DNA of 27,833 nt from Isotricha intestinalis (GCA_023807065.1 JAJJLU010000602.1:1-27833); one strand, 5' to 3'; counted from the stretch's first letter, positions 9,090 through 18,944 are shown. Numbers and translations are program-made. The notes: generated by a model from the sequence alone, not told the origin.

Positions 9090-10721
9090 ATGTCAAACCC
9101 AAACAAAGATTTATTAAATGATTCAAATGAAGAAGACCAAAATATAAAAGTATATGAAAATGATGATGCATATATGTTTGGTGATGATAATTCAAATGAT
9201 AATGAAATAACACCAAATGAAGAAATAAATGAGAATGAATTACATAAATCTCAAAATTCGAATTCTGGAAAAGACACTGAATTAAATATTAAAAACCAAA
9301 AAAATATTGAAGATGATACAATAAGAAATCAGCAAAATAAAAATATTATAGAAGAAACAAATAAACAAATAAAAAAAAATAATATAACTCCAAATAATAA
9401 TATTAATAATAATTTAAATGAAGATAATTATGAAAATGAAGAAAATGAAAATGAAGACAATGAAAATTCTCAAGAACAAAATGAAGAAGGTGAAAGTGAT
9501 GGAATTCCTTTAATAACATTAAATTATATTTCAATTTGTCAATGTTGTAAAAATCCATTTAATAGTACAATAAATATACCATATTTATTTAAATGTGGTC
9601 ATTTTTTTTGTAAAAAATGTATTGAAGAACAATTTACAGATGAAGAAGGAATCAAATGTCCAAATGATGGTTTAGTAGCATATTCAATAAAAGAATTAAA
9701 ATTATTAAATAATTTAATTACTGATAAATATGTTGAATCAAATACTCAAAGAGAAGGATTTTTAAATAATGGTAATTTATGTGAAATTCATAAAGGACAA
9801 AAACTTACTCATTATATTGAAGATACTAAAGAATTAATTTGTGTTTATTGTGCTTTTTCTAGATTTAAAAAAAATCCTAAATCTGAAATTAAAGAAATTA
9901 AAGAAAAATTTGTTGATATTAATAATGATGTTGATATCGTCATTGAAGACAATCAACATAATGTTGAAATGATTCAAGGAGCTTTAAAAAATATTAAAAA
10001 AAATAAAGAAACCGAAGAAAAAAGAGTTAATAATTTTTTTGATCAAATAATGAATTTTTTAAAAAATAAAAAATATGAAATTATGAGTCAAATTGATTCT
10101 CTTTTCACTGAAAATGCCAGAAAATTAAGTCAAAAATTAGAAATATTTTCTGGGAAAATTGAACAAAGTGAAAATTTAAAAAATGCTATTGAAGAATATA
10201 ATCAAAATTCTAATATTACTTTTTTAGAAATTTTAGATAATTATAATAAATTAGCAAAAGATCCAAATGATACAAATAAATTAAATATTCAATTACAAGA
10301 ATATAGATTTAATCATGATGATGAATCAAAAATGTTAAAATATATAAATAATTTTGGAGATTTAAAAGTTGTTCCCAAATTATTTTCTTTTAATGGAGGA
10401 AAAGAAAATGAAATCCAATTTACTAATTTTACATCTTCAAATAATAATAATAATAAAATTAATTTAAGTCAAACCAATGAAATGTTAAATAATTCTGACT
10501 TTAATAATATGAGTAATGTTGGAATTAATAATACTTTTGATTTTAAAGGAAATATTAGTCAAAATGGAAGAGAAAAAGGAAGATTATTTTCTAATACTCA
10601 ATTACCAAAAAATATATCTAATAATAAATATTCTTATAGTAAACCAATGACTCCAGGAGATTATAGAACAGATTATATGGGAAATGATTTTAAATCTTTT
10701 AAAAATTTTAATTTTAAATAA
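9090..10721 (+). CDS. RING/B-box/coiled-coil (TRIM-like) protein
   Basis: This 543-residue protein is probably an E3 ubiquitin ligase. Residues 1-135 are acidic, Asn-rich and disordered. A RING finger follows: C150-x2-C153, C169-x-H171-x2-C174-x2-C177, then C190-P-N-D193, so the last zinc ligand is Asp instead of Cys. A B-box-like zinc motif comes next (C231-x2-H234 ... C251-x2-C254). Residues about 260-420 are helical and coiled, completing the RING, B-box, coiled-coil order of the TRIM/RBCC family. The tail (about 445-543) is Asn/Ser-rich with no recognisable substrate-binding domain such as SPRY or NHL. The start ATG follows an A-rich leader typical of these genes. It converges on the minus-strand gene that ends 73 bp away. 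Confidence 0.88.
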   Translation: MSNPNKDLLNDSNEEDQNIKVYENDDAYMFGDDNSNDNEITPNEEINENELHKSQNSNSGKDTELNIKNQKNIEDDTIRNQQNKNIIEETNKQIKKNNITPNNNINNNLNEDNYENEENENEDNENSQEQNEEGESDGIPLITLNYISICQCCKNPFNSTINIPYLFKCGHFFCKKCIEEQFTDEEGIKCPNDGLVAYSIKELKLLNNLITDKYVESNTQREGFLNNGNLCEIHKGQKLTHYIEDTKELICVYCAFSRFKKNPKSEIKEIKEKFVDINNDVDIVIEDNQHNVEMIQGALKNIKKNKETEEKRVNNFFDQIMNFLKNKKYEIMSQIDSLFTENARKLSQKLEIFSGKIEQSENLKNAIEEYNQNSNITFLEILDNYNKLAKDPNDTNKLNIQLQEYRFNHDDESKMLKYINNFGDLKVVPKLFSFNGGKENEIQFTNFTSSNNNNNKINLSQTNEMLNNSDFNNMSNVGINNTFDFKGNISQNGREKGRLFSNTQLPKNISNNKYSYSKPMTPGDYRTDYMGNDFKSFKNFNFK

Positions 10722-10794
10722 AAATATTATATTTTTTTCTAAACCTTTTCAAAAAATAAATAATATTTAAAATATCTAAAATAAAAATTTTTAT

Positions 10795-11547
10795 TTAAAC
10801 TAAATTTGAACATACTCTTAGACTATTATTAAATTTTAATTTCATTGCATCTGCTCTTAATATATCTAATAAAATATCTTTTTTTTTAGTTTTATATCCA
10901 TTTAAAATATAATTATCTATATATTTTGTTTTCATATTTTCTTGATTTTCACCATTTATTCTATGAAACTTTAAATTTTTTTTTCTATAATCATCTTTTA
11001 ATCTTCTATAACTTTCTGAAAAAATTTTAGAAAGTGAATTATTTTCAAATTTTGGTTTTTCAGATTTTATAGTTTGAATGGACATATTTCTTTCATTTTT
11101 ACTATATTTCATTAAATCATTTTGAAGAGCATTGTTAATAGTATCATTATGAAATCCTTTTGAATTATAAATATTTTTTCTAAAAGATTTATTTGCAATG
11201 ATATTTTCTTCAGTTTGACTTAAAGATGGATTTGATAACATATCCGGTAATAATCCTTTTGAGTAATTTAATGCCTTTCTATTTGAAATTACATTTAATA
11301 AAGGAAAATGTTCTTCAAATAAATAATTTTTTCCTTTTATTAATGGGCTATTTGCCTCATTCAAATAATCTATTATTGTTAATTTTTTTCTATTTGTTGC
11401 CATTCCATCAAATGGTTTAATTGACCTTCTTCTTTTTAAATATTTTTTCACAAGAAATATATTTCTATCAATTTTCTTTTGTTTATAATAATCATAATCT
11501 TCAGTTTGAGTCAAAAAAGGATTTTTATAATGAAATGAATTTTCCAT
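10795..11547 (-). CDS. basic protein of unknown function
   Basis: This 250-residue, Lys/Arg-rich protein has no signal peptide or membrane segment. The N-terminus is aromatic and polar (ENSFHYKNPFLTQTEDYDYY), followed by a basic cluster (KKYLKRRRSIKPFDG, about 34-48). A mixed helical middle and a C-terminal block (KKKDILLDILRADAMKLKFN) that looks conserved come after. I recognise no family. The amino-acid mix is less repetitive than the neighbouring low-complexity genes, which supports a real folded protein. It is convergent with the RING/B-box gene. Its upstream side opens into a 1.35-kb tract without an intact gene. Confidence 0.7.
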   Translation of the reverse strand: MENSFHYKNPFLTQTEDYDYYKQKKIDRNIFLVKKYLKRRRSIKPFDGMATNRKKLTIIDYLNEANSPLIKGKNYLFEEHFPLLNVISNRKALNYSKGLLPDMLSNPSLSQTEENIIANKSFRKNIYNSKGFHNDTINNALQNDLMKYSKNERNMSIQTIKSEKPKFENNSLSKIFSESYRRLKDDYRKKNLKFHRINGENQENMKTKYIDNYILNGYKTKKKDILLDILRADAMKLKFNNSLRVCSNLV

Positions 11548-11818
11548 TTAGAAAAAAACAAAAATTATTTAAAAATTAATTTAATTCTATTTCTTACATA
11601 TAATTTTATTAAAAATAATATATATTTAATAGATATTATTACTAACTTAAATATATAATTAAAAAATGTATTGATTTTTTCTTATTTTTCCTTAAATTTT
11701 TTATAATTTAACCACTTTGCTGGAGAATATATTAAATAAATATTGAGAAATGTGAAGACTTTTTTTTAAAAATTTGAATATAATTTCAAAATATTGTATT
11801 TTATTCTTTTTGTTTTAA
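11548..11818. other. A+T-rich upstream spacer
   Basis: Presumed promoter side of the minus-strand gene starting at 11547. It is almost pure A and T; no conserved element is recognisable. Confidence 0.35.
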
Positions 11819-12351
11819 ACTTTTTCCCTTAATTCTTGAGTTTTTATAGGTTTATTACATATTATATATGGAATAAATGGAGATCTTTTAATATGTTATT
11901 AATATAAAAATCAATTAAATTATTTAAGTCTACTTCTTTAAATTCTATTTGTTCATTTATTTGTGACTTTAATATTGTGAAATATTATAATTATTTTTAA
12001 AGATAATAAATTAAAAACTTATAAAATATTTCAAGAAATTCTAAATTTGGAAAAAAATAATTATTCTATTTTATTCTTTTTTTTTTCTGACAATAATAAT
12101 AAGATAAATTTAAATAAGTATTAATTTATTTATTCTTTTGAAAGAAGAATTTTCAAGTTGTTTTTCAACTAGACGTTATAATTTAACTCTTTTGTATTTA
12201 ATTAATTTGTATTTATTTTTTTGTATAGTCTTTTAATATATTTTAATTGTTGTCTTTTTAAAAATAAATTATTTGGATTTCAAATTTAATATTCTCCTAA
12301 ATTACTAAAGTTATTTCCTAATAAATTTATTGGTAAATGGAAGGTATAATT
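11819..12351 (-). pseudogene. multi-frameshift gene relic
   Basis: Several protein-like blocks run in one direction on the minus strand but in changing frames. From 12351 downward, one block reads NYTFHLPINLLGNNFSNLGE, then NPNNLFLKRQQLKYIKRLYK, with scattered TAA, TAG and TGA. At about 11972-11883 there is KSQINEQIEFKEVDLNNLID. At about 11890-11819 there is RSPFIPYIICNKPIKTQELR. Each block alone is modest evidence; their common direction and the use of Pro, Gly, Arg and Cys codons make a dead gene more likely than spacer. The family is not recognised. Confidence 0.4.
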
Positions 12352-12897
12352 TTTTTATATTTTGAAAAAAAAAATATCTATGATAATTCCTTTCCTTATT
12401 ATTTCAAGATTTTAAGAACTAGAATTGTTAAATAACAAGAATCATTAGAATGAAAGAATTTAAAATTATAATGGGGTCATTTTTATTTGTAATGTAAATT
12501 TCTTTCAATTTGGAAGAAGTAACTCTTTATTTAATTTAATAATTCTAATATTTAATCATTTAAATATTCTATTTAATTTTTCATCGAATAAAAAACTTTA
12601 GATTTAATTTTTTATCATTTTTTTATAAATATCTTAACGTATCATTAAATCTTCTTTTTAATTATTTCTTTCTTTTTCATATTCCTATACTAAAACAAAT
12701 TATTACCTTTCATTGATCAAATGAATTATCATTAAAATATTTATATAATCTATCTTTAAAAGGATTTAAAATGCATAAAACATTTATAAAAATATATATA
12801 TAAAATAGCAAAAATTTAAAAAATTAAAATTTATAAATATAATCACTTCAGATAAAGTATATATAAATTTTGGTTTATATTATTTTTTACATGAATC
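12352..12897. other. gene-free tract, possible further relic
   Basis: No intact gene. The minus strand at about 12530-12430 shows a coding-like block (SKLKEIYITNKNDPIIILNS) that could be an upstream part of the adjacent relic, but stops are dense. The last 150 bp or so up to 12897 is A+T-only and serves as 3' flank of the minus-strand BTB-BACK-like gene. Confidence 0.3.
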
Positions 12898-15399
12898 TTA
12901 AGATGATTTAATTCCTTTTAAAACCTCTTTTATTGAATAATTTTTATTATTTTTCGATAAAGAAGTGTTTTTTGTTTTAATATTCTTTTTAAAATTAACA
13001 GGGATTTCTTTTTTTTTGAAATTAAATCTTGAATTTGTTTTATTAGATAAGTTTCTTATTCTATTTTTATTATCATTTATTTTAACTTTACCAATAAAAG
13101 TTTCATTTTGTGAATTATATTCACTTGTTTTTTTACTATAATTACCAGAAGTTTTTATTTTTTTATTTCTAGATTCATAAAGTTTTGAATTATGATTTTC
13201 ATTTGAAATATGTAAATTTGAATGAGAAGAATTTTTTTTTAATTCCATTGAATTATTTTTAATTTTACAAATAATTCCACTTTTTGATAAATTATTATTA
13301 TGAATATTATTATTGTTTGAATTCCTTATATCAATATTATGTGATAGTAAATAACTAATTAAATTTTTATTATCATTATTATTATTATTATTATTATTAC
13401 TGCTGTTTGAATTTTTAACCATTTTTTTTGTATTTTTAATTTTTTTTGATGTTGTATTTAATTTCTTTATATCTTCCTTAATATTATCTTTAATAATATT
13501 CTTTGAATTTTCACTAAAAATCCCTGATTTTTTTAAACTTTTAGTTTGATCTCCACTAAAATTAATAGCAGAATTAACACTATTAGAAGTTGGGTTCAAA
13601 TGCATAGAACTCATATAAGCTAAATTAAATTTTTCATTTTTTTTCATTAAAGTATATAAATGACTATAATTAATTGCACTTGCTGTTCTAAATAAACTAG
13701 AAATTATTTGGGGAATATATTGAGAATTGTAATATTTTTTTTGAAAAGATTGAATAATTATATTTTCAATAATTTCATTTCCAACAATCATATTAGAATA
13801 CTTAAATATTAATTCAAATATATATTCATCATTTACTTTTTCCCATTTAATAAAATCAAATACTTCAGTAATATCTTCTTTAATATTTATTTCATCATTT
13901 AACCATTTATTAATTCCAATTACTATATCATTTTCAGACTTTTTATTGATATATTTATTCTTTAAAACAAGTAATAATAATTGTTTTGAAATTTTATTCA
14001 TTCCTTCTTCATTACATAATAAAGAAAAATTTCTTAAAAAAAAAGATGTTAAAACACTATGAATATAACATAATTTTAAATTAACTGAAATAGTAAAATA
14101 ATCTTCATTATTTGAACTATTAAAAGAATTTATTCCAGAAATTTTTTTAGTCATATGAGATGTAAAATTTGTTAATTTAAAAATTAAATGACTACTTTTA
14201 TTATTAGCTAAACATTTCATTTTTGTTTGTGAAGAAATTGGATTTCTATCATTTCCTTTAAATAATTTAGAGATTGTTAAAAAAGAAAAAATTTTAAAAC
14301 AAAAATTATCTTCTATTGAATTCATATGATTGTTATTTTCACTTTTTTTTTTTTTTGGTTCTCCAAATTTAATACAAATATTAATGCTATCATCAGTTAA
14401 TTTATAAAAAATAACAAATATTATATTTTTGTTATTTATTATTATTTCAGTTGGAAATTCTTCATAATAATTATTAAAAATTTCATAAGGAATTCTTATT
14501 TGAAAAGTTGGATTTGGTTCATTATTTAATTCATTAATAGATTCAGTTGAAAAAATAGACATATTTTCTAAAGTTAATAAATCAAAGAAATTTTTGACTC
14601 CATTAACTTCAAAAAGAAAAGAAATTAGATTATTTAAATTTTGAGCACTAATAAAATTAGTTTTTTTTTTTTCAATATTTTCATTTCCATCCATTATAGT
14701 TTCAAAATAATTTTCAGGTTCAATTTCTTCTCCATATATACTATTATTATCATCTTCAATAGATATATAATTATTAAATAATAAATGAGAAAAAGTTTTT
14801 TGAAATAATTCATCAATAATTTTCCTATCAAATTTTTTAACTCTTTCTAAATTATTTAATAAAAGATGTTCATTATTTCCAATAATTTCCAAACATTTAT
14901 AAAATAAATCAAAATAACAAACATCAACATCATTATCTTTATTATTTTTATTATTATTTAATTTTTCATAAGAAAATTCTAAATAATCAAAAGCATTTTC
15001 TTCATTTAATTTATTAAAAACAATTTCATTAATAATTTGAACTGATATACTTTCATTTTTAAAAAATTCAGCAATTTTAATTAAAGTAATGATTTTTTCA
15101 GGATTATCAGGAGAATCTTCTAAATCATCTAATCCATTTTTAATAATAAAAATAAAATCCATCATATAACTTTGACTAATGAAATGAGGAAGAGAAATTT
15201 CAATTTGACTATTATTATTTACATTTGAAAATAATAAAGGATTTATACTTATTATTGTTGAAATTTCATAATCTGAAATTGATCCATCTGTAAATCTAAA
15301 ACGAATATTTCCTGGATGTAAGGATAATATTGTATTGCTTTCTGAAATTAACACAGTATTTGGTTCTTCTGTATATTTTGAAACATTATCACTTTTCAT
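12898..15399 (-). CDS. BTB/POZ-BACK-like protein with Asn-rich tail
   Basis: This is an 833-residue protein. Residues about 25-145 fit a divergent BTB/POZ fold: FRFTDGSISDYEIS, then INPLLFSNV, IEISLPHFIS, the helix DFIFIIKNGLDDLED, IAEFFKNESISVQIINEIV and LNEENAFDYLEFSYEKL. A second helical section at about 455-550 (KYINKKSENDIVIGINKWLN, FDFIKWEKVNDEYIFELI) resembles a BACK domain, the usual partner of BTB in Cul3 adaptors. No Kelch repeats follow. The C-terminal 250 residues are Asn/Ser/Lys-rich with a poly-Asn run. A Cul3 substrate-adaptor role follows from the family and is not proven. The gene is divergent from the BTB-SPRY gene, with 170 bp between the starts. Confidence 0.7.
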   Translation of the reverse strand: MKSDNVSKYTEEPNTVLISESNTILSLHPGNIRFRFTDGSISDYEISTIISINPLLFSNVNNNSQIEISLPHFISQSYMMDFIFIIKNGLDDLEDSPDNPEKIITLIKIAEFFKNESISVQIINEIVFNKLNEENAFDYLEFSYEKLNNNKNNKDNDVDVCYFDLFYKCLEIIGNNEHLLLNNLERVKKFDRKIIDELFQKTFSHLLFNNYISIEDDNNSIYGEEIEPENYFETIMDGNENIEKKKTNFISAQNLNNLISFLFEVNGVKNFFDLLTLENMSIFSTESINELNNEPNPTFQIRIPYEIFNNYYEEFPTEIIINNKNIIFVIFYKLTDDSINICIKFGEPKKKKSENNNHMNSIEDNFCFKIFSFLTISKLFKGNDRNPISSQTKMKCLANNKSSHLIFKLTNFTSHMTKKISGINSFNSSNNEDYFTISVNLKLCYIHSVLTSFFLRNFSLLCNEEGMNKISKQLLLLVLKNKYINKKSENDIVIGINKWLNDEINIKEDITEVFDFIKWEKVNDEYIFELIFKYSNMIVGNEIIENIIIQSFQKKYYNSQYIPQIISSLFRTASAINYSHLYTLMKKNEKFNLAYMSSMHLNPTSNSVNSAINFSGDQTKSLKKSGIFSENSKNIIKDNIKEDIKKLNTTSKKIKNTKKMVKNSNSSNNNNNNNNDNKNLISYLLSHNIDIRNSNNNNIHNNNLSKSGIICKIKNNSMELKKNSSHSNLHISNENHNSKLYESRNKKIKTSGNYSKKTSEYNSQNETFIGKVKINDNKNRIRNLSNKTNSRFNFKKKEIPVNFKKNIKTKNTSLSKNNKNYSIKEVLKGIKSS
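13368..13400. repeat. (TTA)n / poly-Asn microsatellite
   Basis: About ten tandem ATT/TTA triplets lie inside the minus-strand BTB-BACK-like gene and encode a poly-Asn run (AAT codons). It stays in frame, so length changes would alter only the Asn count in a disordered tail. Confidence 0.8.
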
Positions 15400-15569
15400 T
15401 ATTAAAATTTTTTAATTTTAATTATATTAAAATAAAAATAATTTCTTCTTATTATTTTTCCTCATTTTCAAAATTTTCTTTTTAAAATTTGATATATTAT
15501 TCTTTTTTTATATTTTGTTTCTTTATTTAAATAATTTTATATTTATAAACTTAAATATAAAAGTTTTTA
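15400..15569. promoter_or_regulatory. shared divergent promoter region
   Basis: A 170-bp A+T-rich gap lies between the start codons of the minus-strand BTB-BACK-like gene and the plus-strand BTB-SPRY gene. Both promoters must lie here. No sequence element is recognisable; the call rests on position. Confidence 0.45.
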
Positions 15570-16889
15570 ATGGAAAATTCAAATCATCAAAGTTTAGAAG
15601 CTTCTTTAAATGATATTTATTGTAAAACTTATTTTAATTGATTTTAGTAAATCCAATTCAAAATGAAAATGAGCCAAATTCATTTGGTAATTTAAATATG
15701 AATTTAATTCCAAATCAAGATATAATTAATGATAATGAAGAAGGAGATTCAAGTATGAATGGAGTAAATGAAGATGAAGAAATAGATAATCAATTTGAAA
15801 CAAGAATAAATAATATATATAATAGTATATCTGAAATAATAGCTAATGAAAAAAACAAAATAAAAACAAAAAGAGATATAATTCAAAAAGCAAGAAATGA
15901 TTTTAATCAATTTAAAAAGATAGAATTAGAAAAATTAGAATTAAAAAAAAAAGAACTTAAAAATTTATTCCAATTAAAGAATAATAAAAAAGAAAATGAT
16001 ATTTTAGATTTAAACATAGGAGGAACTCATCAAATAACAACATCAAGAAATACATTAATAAAATATAAAAATTCAGCTTTAGCAACATTATTTTCAGGAG
16101 AAAAAGAATTACCAAAATATAATGGAAAAATATTTATAGATAGAGATGGGGAATCATTTATAAATTTAATCAATTTTCTTAGAACAGGAAAATTTCCAGT
16201 TTTAAAAAATGATATAGAAGAATCAAAATTTTTCACAGAATTAGAATTTTGGAAAATACCTTTATCTGATGGAAGTAAGAATAAAATTATATAATTTAAA
16301 TTCTTTTAAATTTAAAAAAAAATTAGAAATAAACTCAATAAATTTTCAATTTGATCCAGAATTTTGTTCATCAAATTTAATATTAGAAAGTGATTTTACA
16401 GCAGTAAAAAAAAATAATTTACAGCATGGAATCATATTTTGTAAGCAAAGTTTAGATGATTATTCTCCTTATATTGAATTTAAAGTAAATATAGAAACTC
16501 CATTAAAAGGAAAAGGAAATTTATATATAGGATTAGTAGATAAAAGTAAAAGTAAACCACAAAATATAAGCTCAAAATATTGGAAAGAAACTCCACAATC
16601 TTATTATTGGAATGTTTGGGGAACTCAATTAATTAAAATTAATGAAATGGGAATTCAAAGTGGTAGTGTTAAAGGATATGGTTGTCAATGTGAAGATTTT
16701 GAAACTATTATTGGTATTAAATACGAACATATTTGTAGAAGTGTTTCTTTTTTTAAAAATGGTATTAATTTAGGAGTTGCTTTTAGAAATGTTCAAAGTG
16801 GATTAACTCCTGTCTTAGATATTTGGTTTGAAAAAGGTACTATTTTTATTAATCATAATGCTGTTTGTGAAGAAAGGACTTTTCTTTAA
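15570..16889 (+). CDS. KCTD-type BTB (T1) plus SPRY domain protein, three exons
   Basis: The exons are 15570-15621, 15648-16274 and 16327-16889 and give 413 residues in phase. The first ATG is at 15570, and the 26-nt intron restores MENSNHQSLEASLNDIY to the rest. Residues about 85-130 are a charged helix. About 135-225 is a potassium-channel-tetramerisation type BTB: DLNIGG, ALATLFSG, KIFIDRDGESFINLINFLRT and LEFWKIP. About 250-405 is a B30.2/SPRY-like fold: GNLYIGLVDKS, SYYWNVWG, VSFFKNGINLGVAF, then TPVLDIWFEKGTIFIN. T1-BTB domains form oligomers and often recruit Cul3, and SPRY domains bind protein ligands, so an oligomeric adaptor is likely. The 52-nt second intron is less certain: the frame switch at 16269-16326 could instead be an indel. 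The gene ends 184 bp from the convergent WNK gene. Confidence 0.8.
15622..15647 (+). other. 26-nt intron (BTB-SPRY intron 1)
   Basis: The sequence begins GTAAAACTT and ends GATTTTAG. It contains in-frame stops and a frame change; removing it joins TAT-T to TA-AAT in phase. Confidence 0.8.
16275..16326 (+). other. probable 52-nt intron (BTB-SPRY intron 2)
   Basis: It starts GTAAGAATAA and ends AAAATTAG. Removal links the BTB end (PLSDG) to KINSINFQFD in phase. It is the only GT...AG pair that fits, but it is longer than the other introns here. Confidence 0.55.
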
Positions 16890-17073
16890 TTTTTTTTTTT
16901 TGTTTTATAAAATTTTTTATTTTGAAAAAAAATTTTTTTTCGTTTTTAAAAAAGAACAGAAAATTTTTTATAACGGTAAATATAAATAAAATAGCTTAAT
17001 GATTTATTTAGATTATAATATTTTTGTCTAAATATATTATACATAAATAAATATCATTACACAAAAGGATATT

Positions 17074-18944
17074 TTAAATATTATTGTTAGAAATTATTTT
17101 TTGAACTTTTTTTTCTTTTTCTTCAAAAGAATTTAAAAGCTCATTTAAACTATTTTTTTGTGTTCTAATTACATTATGATATTTTTCTTTAAATTCACTT
17201 AAATTATGAAATAATTGATTATTTTTTAAACTATTTAAACTTTTTATAAAATGAGTAAATTGATTATTAAATTCATTTATTCTAGAATCGAAATATTTAT
17301 TAACTAAAATAAAAATTAAAAAATAAATTATATACTTGAATCAGATAATTTTTGAGTGACTATTTCTTTATCATCTTTATCTAAATTAATTGCTTTAGAT
17401 AATTCATTAACTAATCCATCAACAGTATCATTTATTAAATTATAAGGACAAGTTAACATTTCTAAAATAAAAAAATAAATAAATTTTTTACTTTTATTTT
17501 TCCATTCTTCTTTTCCAATAACAAATTGAATTTCAATTTCTTTTTTTTCCTCTTTATTTTCTTTATCATTTATTGTAATTTTAAAAGAAGAATTTTTTTT
17601 TATATATTTATTATTTTCATTACTTTGATTTACTGTTTTTTGACTATCAACAGTACTATCATCAGTTTGTCTTGATGAATTTCTTTTATAAAAATTATGA
17701 TTAATAATTTCTTTATCATAAGATTTTCCTCTTTGATTCACAAATTTTTTTATATCATCTTTTAAAATATTAGAATGAATTTGAATAGGAGAAAAACTAG
17801 ATTTATTTAATTCAAGTTTTTTCTTTTCAATAATATTATTATTTTTAATCATTAAAGGAATAAAATTATTTTGAGGTTTATATTGAAATACATCTAATCT
17901 TAATGAATTTTTAATATTAACCGGAAAATTATTTTCATAACTTTCATCATCATTTAACCATTTATTTTTTAATAATTCAAAAGCATTAGGTCTTTCACTT
18001 TCTTTTTTTAAACATAATTTAATAAAATTTTTAAGATTTTCATTATTAATTTTATAAAAGCTTTCAGGGTATATTTCATTTTTTTTATTTTCATATATTT
18101 TCAAAGTTCCTTCACATTCTTTATAAGGAGTTTCTAAAGTTAACATTTCAATTATAGTTAATCCTAAAGAATAAATATCAACTTTAAAAGAATATTTTCC
18201 TTCATGAATTTCAGGTGCCATAAATTCTTCAGTTCCAATAAATTGAGAATAAAATTTTTTTTTAGCAATAATTCCATTTCCTAAATCTCCAATTTTAACA
18301 TTTCCAGTTATTCTATCTATAAAAATATTATCACATTTAATATCTCTATGAATTATATTTTGATTATGTAAATATGATAATCCTTTTAATATTTCTTTAA
18401 TCCACTTTTTTATTAGTCTTAAACGAGGTTGGTTATTAAAGTTTTTAATATTTAACTTTAAAGAACCACCTGAAATAAATTCAGTTATCATTATTACTTT
18501 ATTTAGTTTAGGTTTATACCATCCAGTTATAAATTTTACTATATTTGGATGATTTAATTTACTCATTAAATTCATTTCTTCAATAATTTGATTAAAATTT
18601 TGATTTTCAGAAAAACTATCAACATTTATTTCACACCAAGCAATTACTCTTCCTTCATTATAATCATATCCTCTATAAACTTTTTTATAAGTTCCACTTC
18701 CTAAAATTTCTTCAAACTATTTAATATGTTTTATATAAATTTATTTTTTTACTCTTCCAAAATGATGATCTTCTGTTTTTTCTATTATTTCTGGAGTTTT
18801 TTTTTCATAGGAACTACTATTATTAAAATAATCTTCTTTGTCATATCTTATTATTTTTGAATTCATTCTTTGTAAAATGTAATCACTATCACTATTTTCA
18901 AAATATGAACTTGAAGATTGATATTCTTCTTCTGAGTTTTTCAT
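17074..18944 (-). CDS. WNK-family protein kinase, three exons
   Basis: The exons are 18944-18753, 18716-17336 and 17303-17074 and give 600 residues. The kinase domain spans about 65-320. Its Gly loop is GSGTYKKVYRG, with K75 at the catalytic-lysine position peculiar to WNKs. The beta-3 strand is IAWCEI, with C92 where other kinases have Lys. Further motifs are HRD (187-189), N194, DLG (208-210), and GTEEFMAPE in the activation loop. After a Ser/Lys-rich linker, a PF2/OSR1-C-like module lies near 450-520 (EIEIQFVIG ... DTVDGLVNELSKAINLDKDD). The third exon adds a 76-residue helical tail. WNKs activate SPAK/OSR1-type kinases in osmotic and chloride signalling; that role is inferred here. Odd points: the two activating serines of WNK1 (S378, S382) are K218 and Q222, and chloride-pocket L371 is N211. 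Translation beginning at the ATG at 18575 would lack the N-lobe. Confidence 0.9.
17304..17335 (-). other. 32-nt intron (WNK intron 2)
   Basis: On the minus strand it begins GTATATAAT and ends TTATTTTAG. The unspliced frame would stop at once (TAA); removal opens a 76-codon helical exon ending in TAA at 17074-17076. Confidence 0.78.
18717..18752 (-). other. 36-nt intron (WNK intron 1)
   Basis: On the minus strand it begins GTAAAAAAAT and ends TTAAATAG, in phase 0. Removal joins HHFGR to FEEILGSGTYKK and so completes the kinase Gly loop. Unspliced reading stops after three codons. Confidence 0.88.

Noticed and set aside
15638..16889. BTB and SPRY parts as two separate genes
   Set aside because: The frames join in phase through a GT...AG intron, spacing is nil, and neither part alone has a good start or end.
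17328..18575. Kinase gene starting at the ATG at 18575
   Set aside because: It would lack the Gly loop and beta-3. The upstream sequence encodes exactly these parts once a 36-nt intron is removed.
18741..18944. Separate 67-residue gene
   Set aside because: It is the first exon of the WNK gene plus three codons of intron.
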